Shown here one piece after another: positions 37,901 to 50,810 of a stretch of DNA of 64,000 nucleotides. Position 1 is the stretch's first letter. Each line of letters opens with the position of its first letter. The position numbers and the translations under genes are program-made. Location of the stretch: contig NC_045141.1 in NCBI RefSeq assembly GCF_008831285.2, forward strand, positions 3,224,001 through 3,288,000. The letters run 5' to 3'. The notes beneath the pieces are model-generated. The model worked only from the letters and a program-made list of their open reading frames with translations. It did not search any database and had not been told where the DNA came from. This DNA comes from Nymphaea colorata (lineage: Eukaryota > Streptophyta > Magnoliopsida > Nymphaeales > Nymphaeaceae).

Positions 37901-40900
37901 TACAAGAGCATTCACTGTATCACATATGTATTCTTTTCTCATTTTTTCATTTTTTTGTTTCTTTTTCTGATTAATTTTCCAGGAGCTCACAGTTTTCTCA
38001 TTCTATTGGAGGAGCCTGAGACGTTTCATTATTACTTTAGGCAATTCAGTTAGTTTTTTTTTTAAGATTTAAAGTTTAAACATCGGTGCGTAGTTAGAAC
38101 TAGAAGTACGATGAATTTCTGTTCTGTTTTTATGCATCATTTGTTATCAGAATTTTGGGTTCATATATGTTGATTTCTCAGGGGTTTTGATATGAACTTT
38201 TGTGGAAAGCTCGATTTAGTTGTCCACAAGTCCTAGTCAAAAATTAAACTTTCAGCAAGTGTTTTATTTTCTATGTTTTTTCATTAGGAGCTATACTGGC
38301 GGCCATGCAGACCTCTGTTTGGTGGCCTTTTTATTAAAACTGAAATTTTGTAGGGCAGCCAGATTATAAAGAAAAGGCTACCCAACAGAGCTTTGTAGGA
38401 CAACCAGACTTATTTTCATTTATTAGATTTGTGTTTCATTTTCAGATTTCTGTTTTCATTTTCTTCCACTATGTCTCAGGACAAACAAAACGTAAAGGGC
38501 TAATTAGATAGAGTGTTTTGAGTTTGCAATTCTTACTCACTCAGTACATCTGCATAAGTCCTCTCACTTTAATAAAACTTATTTTTCACATTAATGTTTG
38601 GTTAATATCTTAATTCCAAAGATTTAATTCTAAATTTTATAGTTTTGTTTCCTGAATTTGTTTTAGGGCTTTGGTGGGAGATGTTTGGATCTTTTGTTTT
38701 TGTGCTTAAGGTGTGGCAATTAAAATTCTATATCAGCAATGTAGTGCTTCAGCTTGTGAAAGAAATAGAGTGCATTTGATGCCACACAAAGAAGAGAAAT
38801 AATCATGCATTGTCCAGATTAACTGATTTGGTATTCATTAGGATGAATATGCGTTTGCTAAACATGGTTCTAGGTATATAAAAGATAAAAATGTAAATTC
38901 TTTCTGTATAGACCATGGGGAACCATTCTATGAAAGAAAATTTAGATACTAGGATAGAGAACAACTTGTCTCCAGACAATGAGAAAATAATGATGAAAGT
39001 GGAAGGCAAATAACAAGACGTGAGCATAGAACAACTGAAGAATCTGACTCTACTTCATGGGACAAAAACAAAGTCTTGATTTTTTTTGTTTTGTAAATGA
39101 AGAATGACAATGACTTGATTGTATTTTTTGTTGATAAAGCCATAAGGGTGCAAACTGTTGTTAGTTGTGTATTAGCTAGTTCTCATTTTCTAAATTTCAT
39201 TTGTGGCTTTGCTAGTTTGCTATATTGGATTTCTTTCGTGGTATTGTGATTGTTAAATCTTGTTTCTAGTTTTCATTATTAAAACCTTAAGCTTAAGTTA
39301 ATTTTTTTATCGTCATTTTTATCATCATTAGAACATTATTTTATCATCTTATGTAGTTAATTTTTTGTATCTATCTCATTTATTTTATTGTACCTTATTT
39401 TAAGATTTCTTTTCATTTTTTGAAAAAATTACCAAGATTTTCCTGAGAAAAATGACTTTGCTGGAAAGTGCCAGAGGAAAAAACTCGCTGTTGAAAACCC
39501 GACAATGATATATGTGACAGTTAACGATAGTAAATTGTGTAAGAAATAGTTTTACTTGTTTGATCAATGAACTATGGGATTTAACTAAAACATTTGAAAT
39601 ATTGGTTATGATCATCAGTGCAAGGTTCTTGACCTGTTTATTGCTTGCTATTACACTTGCAGCCTCAGATTATTATCAGCTGGATGATTTATTTACTGAT
39701 GAGGAGAAAGCACTCCGAAGAAGGGTGAGAGAGGTGATGGAAAAAGAGATAGCCCCTATAATGGCTGAGGTATTATTTTTTGATGGTTTTCTTTCTTGAG
39801 AAGATGTGCTTATTAGATGCTTATGAGCAGGAGAGCTGTATAAGTATCTTCCTCTATGTATACTGTTATTTTATCTTTATGATGGTAAAAGTCCTTATGA
39901 CTGCAGTACTGGGAAAAAGCAGAGTTCCCTTTTCATAAAATTCCTAAGCTTGGTATGCTGAAGGTTGCTGGGGGGACAATAAAGGTATGTTTACATTTTT
40001 TTTTCCGTTTTACTTTTATCACAGGATATTTTGTTGTTGGCTTAATAATCTTTTATAATATTTAGGGATATGGATGTCCTGGGCTTTCAATTACTGGAAG
40101 TGCTTTAGCCGTTGCTGAAATCGCAAGGGTTGATGCAAGCTGTTCGACATTTATATTGGTGCATTCATCCCTTGCCATGCTAACAATTGGTAACTATGTC
40201 ATTTTCAAGTTCCCTGTCTGTTGAAATTCTTTTTACCCCTAACATTCTACAGTGTCAATGCTGATCCTTGGTTGCTGGCTGGGAAATAGCTCTCTGTGGT
40301 TCAGAGTCTCAGAAGCAGAAATATTTGCCTTCTCTGGCAGATCTTCAAGCTGTTGCCTGCTGGGTAGGCTCTGCTTCATGCCTTGACATATGTCCCAACT
40401 TTGATTTTTCATTGTGAGATCCACTGTTTCATAGAATTTTGGCCACTGGCTTCTAATGGTCAGTGATCTAATATCTATTGATACTTCACAGGCTTTGACA
40501 GAGCCAGACTATGGGAGTGATGCAAGTTCCTTGAGAACATCAGCGACAAAGGTTTAATATATCTTCCTCAAAAGTTCATCATTAATCCTTCTGCAAATAA
40601 GCATTCAGATGCCTGATGGTGGAAATTCTGAACTTTGAGCATGTTTCTTATGCCAACCTTAAGCTCCTTTTAAATCATTTTTTTCCTTTTCAAATCTGAA
40701 TTTTGCAATTCAAACTTGTGTAACTTTCTTTGTCATATGTTTGTAAAGTTGCTGAACTGAATTAATTTTCCTCCTGAGAACAGGTTCCTGGAGGCTGGAT
40801 AGTTGAGGGTCAGAAGCGTTGGATTGGAAATAGCACATTTGCTGACATATTGGTTGTCTTTGCGAGGAACACAAGCACTGACCAAGTTAATGGGTGTGCT

Positions 40901-43900
40901 GTTCAGCCTGTTCTTGATGCACATACATTTAGCTTATCTTTGACTTTTGCATTTTTTGGTTGTCTTTCCAGTCTGCGTGCTTTTCTAAATTTCCTTTTCT
41001 AAAGTGGCTATTGCATCTGATCGTTAACAAAGTCTTGGTGCTTTTGCACAACCCATGAAATTGTTTCCCTTATTCAGACCCATGGCATGGGGTTTAGCTT
41101 GGTACAAATTCATATCAAGCTTATTTTTTTCATTGCTTATCACTTGCAGGTTTATTATAAAAAAGGGATCGCCTGGACTGAAGGCAACTAAAATAGAAAA
41201 CAAAATTGGATTAAGGATGGTGCAAAATGGTGATATTCAGTTTAGAAGAGTCTTTGTCCCAGATGAGGACAGATTGCCTGGTGTTAATTCTTTCCAGGAC
41301 ACAAATAAGGTATACTGTTCATGGGAGGATATTTTTCAATCACTACTTTGGAGATGAATTTACTGTCGGATTAAGAAGTGTTTCCTGAGAAGTGTTTGCC
41401 TGGTTGAGATAATAGGATTGTGGTATTTTGGAGCTTGAATGAAAATACATGTAATACAGTTGATTTCAGAACTGGCACACTGTATTTGGAATCTTGAAAC
41501 TAAATTGTGTAGTTTAAGCTTTCAAATCCTTAAGGTCAATTCTTTAGGTCTTTTGGATGTAAGTTGGATGTTAGATGGGGGAATTGGATGACAGATTTGA
41601 GTTGCCTGAACCCAGTTCAACCCTTTCAAATTGGTCTGTTTCTCCTGCTTGTTAAGTGGCTTTTCTGCATTTTTCCCAACTAGTGATAGGGGCTCGTGTA
41701 AATGGATTTTTCAAAAATTTTGTTAGTCATATACAAGTGATACCAAATATAAATCGTACTGTTTTTGTTCCTATGAAGCCATTAACAGTAAGCAATCTTC
41801 AGGTTCTTATGCTTAAAATAAATTTCTGTTTCCTGTGTACAGGTACTTGCTGTATCACGTGTTATGGTTGCATGGCAGCCAATTGGGATTGCAATGGGTG
41901 TCTATGATATGTGTCACAGGTACAGAATTAATTATGTGTATTATGATAGTTACATGTATTGTCGCTCAAGCTGGATGAGTTAAGCATGGCTTGCTCCAGA
42001 CCATGCTTTGACTTGTCTACTCCAGCTCATGCTGGTGAAGCAGCAGTTGCACCTCACAAGCTGAACCTAGACTCACTTGTTTGATCAAACGAAGAAAAAG
42101 AATGAAACCATAGGATGCAGGACAACTCATTGAGATGTCCCAAACATATATGATAGTGATACATCTGAAGAAGTCTATGCTCAGGCTCATTTGAAAATTT
42201 CCCAGTAGCTTCTCTTTGTGTGAGGAAATAAGTGCATAGCTTTAGTCAGGCATGAAAACTTACAATATTAGTTTCAATGTTTGCCTATTTTCATTTATTT
42301 GGCTAATTTGGTTTCACCCAACTCACCTTGTTATATCATTAGTTCCGACCATACACAAGGTTTAGAGTCAGTGGTGGAAATGTTCCTGAAACTGTGATTT
42401 GTTTCTCCAGTGTTCTTCTCAAGCATGGGCCTTTTCTTCAATATTCGGGTCAGAGATTACTTTGCATTCGTATGCATGCTTTAGGATCAACTGCATGCCT
42501 TATATAGGATGCTTTTACCTTTTAAAGTGATTTTGGACAAAACTGACTTTATAAATGCGATCTGCAAGGTTCCTTTTTTTTTTTTTTAAAGAATTGGCCC
42601 TGAACTAACATGACAACGTGTCCAGGATGTCATAGCACTTTAAAGTTCAATTGTCATCAAAATGCCAAATTATAGTTAGAATGCACAGCTTTACATGAAA
42701 AAGGGAAAAAGAACAAAACCACTTCGAAGGTCAATTTTTAACTAACCATCAGATTTACATCATTAAACTTTGACTGCAACAACTTAAAACATTAAGATGT
42801 AGGGTAATTATAATAATACTAGATACAAGCTTTTTTGTTTCTAAACTGCGCATTGTGATCACCCTTGGGACCACAAATTCTTATTATTCCTATGCTTCAG
42901 GTATTTAAAAGAGAGAAAACAATTTGGTGCATCACTGGCGGCATTTCAATTGAATCAAGAGAAACTTGTCAGGATGTTGGGTAATGTTCAAGCAATGTTC
43001 CTTGTAGGATGGCGGCTATGCAAGCTGTATGAATCTGGGAAGATGACATCTGGTCAGGCCAGTTTAGGGAAGGTACATTTTCATTTTCAATAGACGATAG
43101 AACTGTTTTTACTGAAAATCTAGTACGTTCACTTAATGGGATGTCAAACTTCGGAAACCAGGCATGGATTACTCTGAGAGCAAGGGAGACAGTTTCTCTT
43201 GGCCGGGAGCTACTTGGTGGTAATGGCATCCTGGCTGATTTCCTGGTAGCAAAGGTATTAGAAAGAAAAATTTGCTGTTGTATTTTCATTTGCTTGAGGG
43301 CATTCTCTCTCCATTTAATCAAGAGAAGCAGCATCTGTTGGCCTCTTAATATTTCATGTTACCACTGTTGGCCTCTTAATATTTCATGTTACCACTGATG
43401 GAGTCAAACCATTGTACTTCGTGTGTCTTAGAAGAAGAATAAGGGTATATTTTTTGGTCTGCTAAGTTTTTCGCTCAACTTATAAAAAGCTTTAACAATG
43501 ACAAATGACATCCACGTAATGACAACTGTGGAATTTTATAGACCTAGATATCTGGAAATGTTTTGAGAGTTCAAGAGGAATACTCTGATGGGAACTTTGG
43601 AGTGCATTTCTATTCAAGCTTTTATCTTCCCTGAAAATATATGAACATATTATCTAACTTGGTCCCTTGCCGTGTTTTACACTGTTACACAATTTAATAT
43701 GCTTTCCCATTATTAACGAAAACTGGAGTTTGTATTCTATAAGTTTTTTAAGACGGTGTATTTTTAAAATTATTCAAAAGTGTTCCTTAGATCCTTGTTT
43801 GAAGGTAAAACACAAGCTTTTGTCAATTTAATGGCTGGCTGGAAACAAGCAACTAACCTGTTTTATACTTGGTTGGGTTCCCACTGCCACCTATTTTAGG

Positions 43901-44296
43901 TACAGTTTTAAAAATTTTCCTGGTATCATCATTAGCTTTTATTATTATTATTATTATTTACTATCACTACTACTACTATTTTGATGAATATGATGACGAT
44001 AATGATGATTGTGTAGACCTGAGATTATTTTCTATCTATTAATTATTTTGGGGCGATAGAACTCCATGACGTACTTGCTAATTTTCAGTCACTCAATTAT
44101 ATCCAATAGTTTTGATGGCTGAAATCCTTTCTTCTCGTTCATATGGAAAATGCGTGTTTTCCAGGCTTTCTGTGATTTAGAGCCCATTTACTCCTACGAA
44201 GGCACTTATGATATCAATAGTCTTGTCACTGGAAGAGAAGTCACTGGCATTGCAAGTTTCAAACCAGTTGTGCTTGCCAAGCGCAGCCGACTCTAG
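34781..44296 (+). CDS. ACX4: Peroxisomal acyl-CoA oxidase 4 (short-chain), 13 coding exons
   Basis: This FAD enzyme oxidises short-chain acyl-CoAs to trans-2-enoyl-CoA and passes electrons to oxygen, in peroxisomal beta-oxidation. My exon model is 34781-34820, 37336-37443, 39663-39769, 39907-39984, 40066-40189, 40290-40363, 40492-40551, 40784-40893, 41150-41309, 41843-41919, 42901-43072, 43162-43254 and 44165-44296. Every junction is GT-AG and phase-consistent, giving 444 aa against about 436 in Arabidopsis. Visible blocks are [25 protein letters not shown] (178-191), [27 protein letters not shown] and YEGTYDIN, with the probable catalytic base Glu413. The C-terminal SRL is a peroxisomal targeting signal (PTS1). 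Exon 1 codes only 13 residues before a 2.5-kb intron. I chose ATG 34781 because its donor (GGCG|GTAAAA) has the required phase 1, and the N-terminus is the least certain part. There are no stops or frameshifts. Confidence 0.93.
34866..34900. repeat. (CT)n microsatellite in ACX4 intron 1
   Basis: An uninterrupted TC run starting about 50 bases downstream of the first splice donor. CT runs close to transcription starts are common in plant genes. Confidence 0.9.
35800..36588. mobile_element. Foldback element with internally duplicated arms in ACX4 intron 1
   Basis: The left end (acagtcaaccatgcctccc) is the reverse complement of the right end (gggaggcatagttgactgt), and similarity continues for over 160 bases inward. 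The right arm is repeated in tandem (36264 and 36427, 163-bp period). Part of the left arm is also repeated (aatgtt...atacaaatc near 35899 and 36040). The centre is near 36180. It is non-coding and resembles a foldback MITE. catatatat lies near both outer ends and may be the target site. Confidence 0.75.
38312..38391. repeat. Small inverted-repeat element in ACX4 intron 2
   Basis: ctctgtttggtggccttttt faces aaaaggctacccaacagag about 40 bases later, pairing at about 18 of 20 positions. It resembles a tiny MITE of the kind seen in plant introns. Confidence 0.5.
43335..43394. repeat. Perfect 30-bp tandem duplication in ACX4 intron 12
   Basis: Two identical units starting ctgttggcctcttaatattt at 43335 and 43365, about 80 bases after the splice donor at 43255. 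Confidence 0.95.
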
Positions 44297-45549
44297 TGAT
44301 GGAGAATCATGGAGATGTGCAGATATTGAATAAGAGCCGCTTTTAAGAAGCAACTGTTTCCCAAAGCCATCGTTGTTTGTGGGCTCAATAACGTACATGA
44401 ACTTGTGCATTCTGATTTTTCGTAAGCTCTGAAACAGTATTAGACGCAATGTTCCCTTTCATTCTGATCTACAACTGAATGTACTTGTGTCGGAACTGTT
44501 GTAAATTGTATATTTCTTGTGGACAGTTGATCTTGATGATGAGAACGTATAAATTTTAGACAACTTTGTTAATAGATCCCAGACTAGCCTACGCATGACT
44601 CCACTATGACCGTTTTGAAGTGGCATGCGGCAGTATCTAAACCAAAATTATACATGAAAATTAGAGCGTCTATATTTTTCCGATGTAAAAACTGGGGAAG
44701 CTTTAAGGAGTCTTTTTCCTTTTAATAGTCCAGATAATTTTTCTTTTTATGAATAACAGAAAAATTCACTGGCCCTTTTATAAAGTTTGTCGACAAGGGC
44801 CCCGTCTACTTGGTAGTTCAGATTTTGGACTTGGTGGCCTTCACTCTGATTAAACTCTAAACTCTATTTTCGTGGACACTTCAAAGGGAAGCAGCTTTTC
44901 ACAAGAGTATGCATTCGGCGTTTTGTACCTTCCAATTTTGTCGGATCTCCTAAAGAGAACCAGAATGCTTCTTCCCATTGCAAGTCAACCTATAACTGGT
45001 ATGAGCTACCAGTCATCATGAGCATGTTTTTGTAATGAAGATAAACCAAATATTTGCTCTGGACAATGATCTGGAAGCCTTTACTTCTCTTTCTACAAAA
45101 TCGACATATTCATAAGTTTATCTGCTTTTGTTTAACAATCAAGTTTCACATTTAAAAGCTACGTATACTTAATTGGGTTCCTTCCAGCTTGGTGTTTCTC
45201 TTGTTTTATGAAGAGAGAGAGAGAGAGGTAGGTAGGTTACACTTCATGTCCGTGGATTTTAAAATACAGCAATTATAAATTCTTGACTTGATGTCCAACA
45301 TATACATAGACACATATGTATGTATCATATTAAAACAGTTCAAAAAGATGTGTCATCCCCGAATTGACCTTTGGAGCAATTAACATCTCACGTCCTAACG
45401 ACACTTTCTATGCATAAAAGTAATTATAATATACCCTATTTTTTCACATGAAAAACAATTTAAAAAAGCGTGGGATAATCCTCAAATCAACCTTGTCTTA
45501 CCGGACACTTAACAAATTCCTTCTGCCATAATAATACTTATACTCACAC
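44297..45549 (+). other. ACX4 3' UTR and downstream intergenic DNA
   Basis: The 3' UTR probably ends within about 250 bases of the stop codon, in the TA-rich stretch near 44480-44580. The remainder shows no gene, with a short GA run at 45212-45227. Confidence 0.45.
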
Positions 45550-45611
45550 AATAAGGTGGGTGGGGTGGGGGTTGTGGGTCAATAAGGTGGGTGGGGTGGG
45601 GGTTGTGGGTC
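45550..45611. repeat. Perfect 31-bp G-rich tandem duplication
   Basis: Two identical units (aataaggtgggtggggtggg...) at 45550 and 45581. The multiple GGG/GGGG runs could form G-quadruplexes on the plus strand. Confidence 0.95.
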
Positions 45612-45886
45612 GGTGGAGGGAGAGAGATGGACCTACTGCCTGTTAGAGAGATAAAGCTCACCCAACCTTTTATTTTCCTAGGGGCCCTTTTTCGGTGCCT
45701 TGTAGTGTTGTTCCCGCTGTGCATCAAATTATGCATGCAAAAATAAAATAATTAAAGACAATCAATTCAAAGTACCTTTAGTTTTGGTTTATTAATATGA
45801 TCAACCATATTAATTAAAAAAATGACCATTTGAAGATGTGTCTTGATTAGAAACTACTCTTTATTCCTATAAGCACAATCTATACG

Positions 45887-46021
<135 letters not shown>

Positions 46022-46399
46022 CAATTATTGTAAAAAGAAAGTTTGACACAATGTCACACCTAGAATATTATAACTAAAAAAGGTTTACAATTAACTCAAA
46101 AAGGTTTGGATTAAAATAACCTATGGGCCGTTTGATTCATAGGGATTACTAGAATTTTGGTATCAAAAGTCTCTTTTTTGAAAAAAAAAAATGGAATCAC
46201 TTAATTGAAATAGCATTTCGTTCCAGAATTATGGACCAGTTTTGGAATCTGACTTTTGGAATCAAAATCTGACCCTGGAAAGTCCCATTTTAATTCCAAA
46301 CTAAAAATTTAGGACAGGGCAACAAAGTATTCTCTTTTTGCACGTGAAGAAACCCTCCTTGCCATTGCTCTCTCGTCCTTCATCAACTTGGAACGAGTT

Positions 46400-47020
46400 A
46401 TGTATGCGTACATAACAAGCGCACTCTCTTACTACTAAAATGTATATTTACTTTAATGCCCTAACATTGCATATGCATAACGAATATTCTTAATCATGTT
46501 ATATCATACCTATGTCATTATCTCATACCTCTTTATTATCTCATGGCCCTATTGTTACCCCATAACCATTATCTCATACCCCTTATCATTATCTCACACA
46601 CATTTCATATCCATTATTTCATACCCCTGCCATTATCATACTCATGTCGTTATCTCATACTCATTATATCATACCCCTATCATTATCTCAGATGCTACAT
46701 GTATGAGGTAATGACAGGAGACAGAATGAGATAATCACCGAAGTATAAGATAATGATGATTATGACATAATGATATGAGTATGAGATAATGACCGATGTA
46801 TGAGATAATGAGTAAGAGATAACAAGAGCATGAGATAATGACATGAGTATGAGCTAACGGCATAAGTGAGACAAAAAAAATGCTTCTTTGCTGCTTAGAA
46901 GGGTATATTGGTCATAATAATATGTATATACAGACTAACAAGTTTGAGCTTTATCGAATCCCAAAATCTTCTTTTTGGATTTTTTTTGTCCCTACAAAAG
47001 TTTTCTTTTTCTGGGACATT
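46400..47020. mobile_element. Repeat element with cattatctcatacc / gagataatga arrays, copy 1
   Basis: Irregular short repeats of cattatctcatacc (46490-46690) are followed by their reverse complement, gtatgagataatga (46700-46860), so the region can fold back. Next come gggtatattggtcataa and gtccctacaaaag. The same arrangement recurs at 47200-47945. It is non-coding, with unresolved ends. Confidence 0.55.
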
Positions 47021-47081
47021 TTTCTGTCATGATTAAAATAACACACAAAAATTTCATATTACATGACATATATAATCTCTT

Positions 47082-47149
47082 CGTCATCAGCTGTTAACTC
47101 GTCAACACTATAGTGCGTCATCAGCTGTTAACTCGTCAACACTATAGTG
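47082..47149. repeat. Perfect 34-bp tandem duplication
   Basis: Two identical units starting cgtcatcagctgttaactcg at 47082 and 47116, lying between the two copies of the gagataatga element. Confidence 0.95.
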
Positions 47150-47199
47150 CAGTACAATTTCTATTGTTGCTCTTTTCGAGATCAAGTTCTATACGCTGC

Positions 47200-47945
47200 T
47201 CTGTATACATAATGAGCGTATGTTGAATGTGGACCATACTACCATAAGCATTTTTACATTACGTATGCACAATAAATATTTTTAATCTTGCCATTATTTC
47301 ATACCTCTATCATTATCTCGTACCTCTGTCATTACTTCATACTCTTATCATTATTTTATGTATGTTATGTCATACCTCTTGTTATTATCATACCCATGTC
47401 ATTATCATACCCATGTCGTTATTATCCCATGTCACATGTCAATAATAGGAACACATAACGTCTCATACCCATTATCTCATACCCTTATTATTATTATACT
47501 CATGTTGTTATCTGATACCTATTATATCATATCTCAGTCATTATCTCATTCTTGTTAGCATCTGCTATTATTTCATACCCATAGTCTCTAAGATAATGAC
47601 AAGAAATGGCATTAGAAAAGATTGGGTATAAGATGACGACAAGAGTACGAGATAATGATAACAATATGAAATAATGGGTACGAAATAATAACAGAAACAT
47701 GGGATAATGTGTATGAAATAACAAAAGAGGTATCAGATAATGACAGATATATGAGATAATGCTGTGAACGGAAAAAAAAAACAAAGACCGTTTTTTGCCG
47801 TTCATAAGGGTATATTGGTCATAACGATATGTATATATAAAATGACAAGTTTTATCTTCATCAAACCCCAAAATCATTTTTTTTACGGTTTTCTTTTTTG
47901 TCCCTACAAAAAGTTTCTTTTTATATTAATCATAAACATCTTTTG
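47200..47945. mobile_element. Repeat element with cattatctcatacc / gagataatga arrays, copy 2
   Basis: Same layout as copy 1: an array of cattatctcatacc-like words (47290-47570), then the inverted words (47590-47760), then gggtatattggtcataacg and tttgtccctacaaaa. It is clearly diverged from copy 1, so both are old members of one family. Confidence 0.55.
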
Positions 47946-47968
47946 TCACAAACAATTTATACACGGCA

Positions 47969-48157
47969 TGTAACACCCAAAAATTTAGTCTCATATTGAA
48001 GATTGTCAGAGATCTTCAACGGCCTATAAAAGGGGTTATTGAATACACAGTTGTCTTAGTTCCTAGCCTTTTTGAGGTTGGAGCCGAAATTGGTAGAGGG
48101 TGGATTGGGATCCGCCGAACCAGGAATTTGAACCCATAAAGAGGTTAGGTCATTACA
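47969..48157. mobile_element. Possible short solo LTR
   Basis: Begins TGTAACACCC and ends cattaca. It is flanked by cggca (47964-47968) and cagca (48158-48162), a 5-bp duplication with one mismatch. taacaccc-type LTR starts are common in plants, and the cctataaaag in the middle could be a TATA box. There are no internal domains, so a solo LTR or TRIM is the best guess. Confidence 0.45.
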
Positions 48158-48239
48158 CAGCATGACATATATATATAGGGCTCTTTAAACTCACCATTGT
48201 GAGTAGGCATGCCCCTCCCATTGTCTTCCCCACCCTCCC

Positions 48240-49300
48240 TCTCTCTCCCCTGAAGTGAACTGCCCTACTGACAACAAATTCTTAGCACTATGAGGGGTCT
48301 TGTAATTTAATGTCTCCAATATTTGATACAAAAATGAAAGACCCATTACCAACTGGAATACATTCATTTTGAGATGCCGATTGCTTGTTTTGGAGAGACT
48401 GATTATCCATGGTTATATGGTTGAAAGACCCCTTATCGTCAACATCATTGAGAGATATGGCTGAAAAAGCCTGGGGGTAATACCCCAGCACGTTTTTGTG
48501 GTATGTCCTTTTCTACCACAATATTGACAAATAATAGCAGACTTGGATACTCCATATTGATTATTGGTTGAATTATTCTGATGACTGGATCTCCCACGGC
48601 CTCAACCCCTACAGAATTGATTTCGTTCGCATTCAAATAAAATGCTATTTGAGAGTTTTCATTTTGCTCCACCTGGTGTGAATGCAGCATGTTGACACGC
48701 TTTTCCTGAATCAGCAATAACTCGTAGAAATCTGAAAAATCAAGAGATTGCCAAGAAGTACTTGCCGTGACAGATGTCACAAAACTTTCATACTCCATGG
48801 GAAGGCCTTTCAAAGCGATTTGCAGCAGATCCCAGTCATTCACCACATGGCATGCTGCTGCTAGCGTGTCTGCCAACAGCTTGATTTTGTAAAGGTATTC
48901 AGCCATGGTGAGATTCTCCTTTTTGATAAAATATATGTCCTTCTTTAAAATCAAGACTCTCGATGCAGATTGAGAGCCATATGCCTTTTCTAAAATTGAC
49001 CAAGCTTCTCCCGTGGATTCAACTAACATAATTTTGTGATCCAGCCTAATGCTAATTGGTCAGAGTGTCGCAAAATCTGATATTTAGGGCCATCCTTGGG
49101 TGAAGAGTTAAGAGGACCCATCTATGAACCTAAGGAGGTCCTGACTCACCATTACCATCTCTAGTTGTGAGCGCCAAAGCAAGTAACTTTCCCTGTTCAG
49201 TTTCGCTGAAACCAAACTCGCTGCAGCGTTCCACTGGATGTTCAGGCTTGGTGCTGCCATGATTGAAATCCTTGCAAGAGCCATAGGCTCTGATACCATA
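48240..49300 (-). pseudogene. copia gag-protease fragment
   Basis: Reading leftward: a primer-binding site TGGTATCAGAGCC (49286-49298), a gag start (LNRESYLLWRSQLE), and a UBN2-type gag core (AWSILEKAYGSQS, MAEYLYKIKLLADTLA, LPMEYESFVTSV). After a frame change comes a CCHC knuckle (CQYCGRKGHTTKTC), then a protease-region tail (IPVGNGSFIF) and LLSVGQFT near 48260. Integrase, reverse transcriptase and RNase H are absent, and I saw no LTR at the left end. The element lost its 3' two-thirds and carries at least two frame changes. Confidence 0.85.
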
Positions 49301-49799
49301 AAAGACACTGAGCAGAATCTTGAAAGAAACTTTAGTGGTCTCAGATATTTCTCGTGAGCCACAGAGAGTAAATATTTATATTTTCAGCACTGATAATTAT
49401 GGTGCAAACCAAAAGGAAATTATAACATGTACCAAGATTACAATGCAATTGTACATACAAGATTTATGGAAACAAAAAAGATGGCAATAAACAGAATGGA
49501 GATTTTCTGGACACCGAACGTTTACCTTTTTCACTGCCTTTGATTTTGCACTTGACATTATCTTCACCGCTCATACTCTTATCACATCTCAACTCCAAAT
49601 TGATTCTAATTTCGTTTAAGATCGGATCCTTTATTCATCCTAAACACACACACGAAAGGTTGTCAAGCAAAAATGCAAAAATAATGGGTTTTTGATCAAT
49701 TTTGAACTGCAAAATACATGAATGACATGACATGCGAAGTATACAATTCATCCAACATCAGCAGTGACAAGGATAGAGAAGGACAAATGAGGATGTGCA

Positions 49800-50810
49800 T
49801 AGGGATGTCAATTTATCCATTTGGATCGCATATCTGGCCAAAACGTACAAAAAAAAATGAATATAAAAAAATTTAGCATTTGATTAAGAGATTTGGTCGA
49901 ATTCGGATACACATACATATATGATCAGATTCAAATTCATATTGGAATTAGTTTTAAATAAGTATCCTATAAGCAATGCCCTTACATTTTACCTATGTCA
50001 CCGGGTGCGTTTCCTTTGAGCTCGCACCCGCACCCGACGCGTTGCGGGTGCGGGTGCGCTCCAGGTGCGCACCCAATCAGCACACGATGTTGAGCTCGCA
50101 CCCGGGGGTTGGATCTAGTTCCGAGTCGAAACCAAATCCAAACCAAGTTCATCTGCGTGTATGGTTTGGATCTGGATCTGATTTTAAAATGAAACCAAAT
50201 CCAAAATCCACAAAATCAAATCCACCATTCTCACCCGTCGCGGTTAAATCTAATTTAAGACATCTATAGATATATTATATGTTCTCTTTTCTCTTTAAAA
50301 AAAAAAACAATACAGGACTAAAGAATGGTGGCTTTCATATAAAACGATCTGTTTGCCTTTTTTTTCAAACATTTCTTTTTTGATTTTTTCCCACTATCAT
50401 AAAATGTATAATTTTAATTGTGTTATTCAATTTCTACGAAAAATTAATAATAATAATAATAATAATATTAATATTAATAAAATATCTTCACCGCACCGCC
50501 GCACCTAATTTTTTTGAGATGTGCCGCACCGGCACCAGCACCCGCACCGGCACCGGCACCCGCACCCCGCACTCAGGTGACATAGCATTTTACGACTCAG
50601 CTAGATTTGATGTAAAATTTAGATTTGGATGTGGATTCAAATATTGGATTTGGATCAGATTCAGATTGTCAAAATCAGATCTCAGATTCAGATCGGGACA
50701 TGATTTTTCTTCATTCTATTTCAAATCCGAATATATGAATATCTGGAAAAAATGGATATGGCTAAGGGTACATCAAATTGAATATGATCTCTGATCTCTT
50801 GACATCTCTA
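49800..50810. mobile_element. hAT-like element with TAGGGATGTCAAT ends, hosting a second hAT-like element
   Basis: Starts TAGGGATGTCAAT and ends TTGACATCTCTA. The flanking 8-mers gatgtgca (49792-49799) and gacatgca (50811-50818) match at 6 of 8. The atccgaat/attcagat-rich interior resembles the element at 32257-32703. It is interrupted at 49993-50585 by another element with its own perfect duplication. Without that guest it would be about 410 bp. Confidence 0.7.
49993..50585. mobile_element. CTATGTCAC-family hAT-like element, copy A (nested)
   Basis: Starts CTATGTCACCGGGTGCG and ends CGCACTCAGGTGACATAG. It is flanked by a perfect 8-bp duplication, cattttac (49985-49992 and 50586-50593). The subterminal regions are arrays of gggtgcgg or gcacccgcacc. 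There is no coding capacity. An 8-bp duplication with short inverted ends indicates the hAT superfamily. Confidence 0.85.

Noticed and set aside
44177-44449. 90-codon minus-strand frame at the end of ACX4
   Set aside because: It lies antisense to ACX4 exon 13 and the 3' UTR and has no recognisable protein features.
46490-47770. Array of short repeats resembling a CRISPR
   Set aside because: Repeats are irregular in length and orientation, with no unique spacers of constant size, and the genome is that of a plant.
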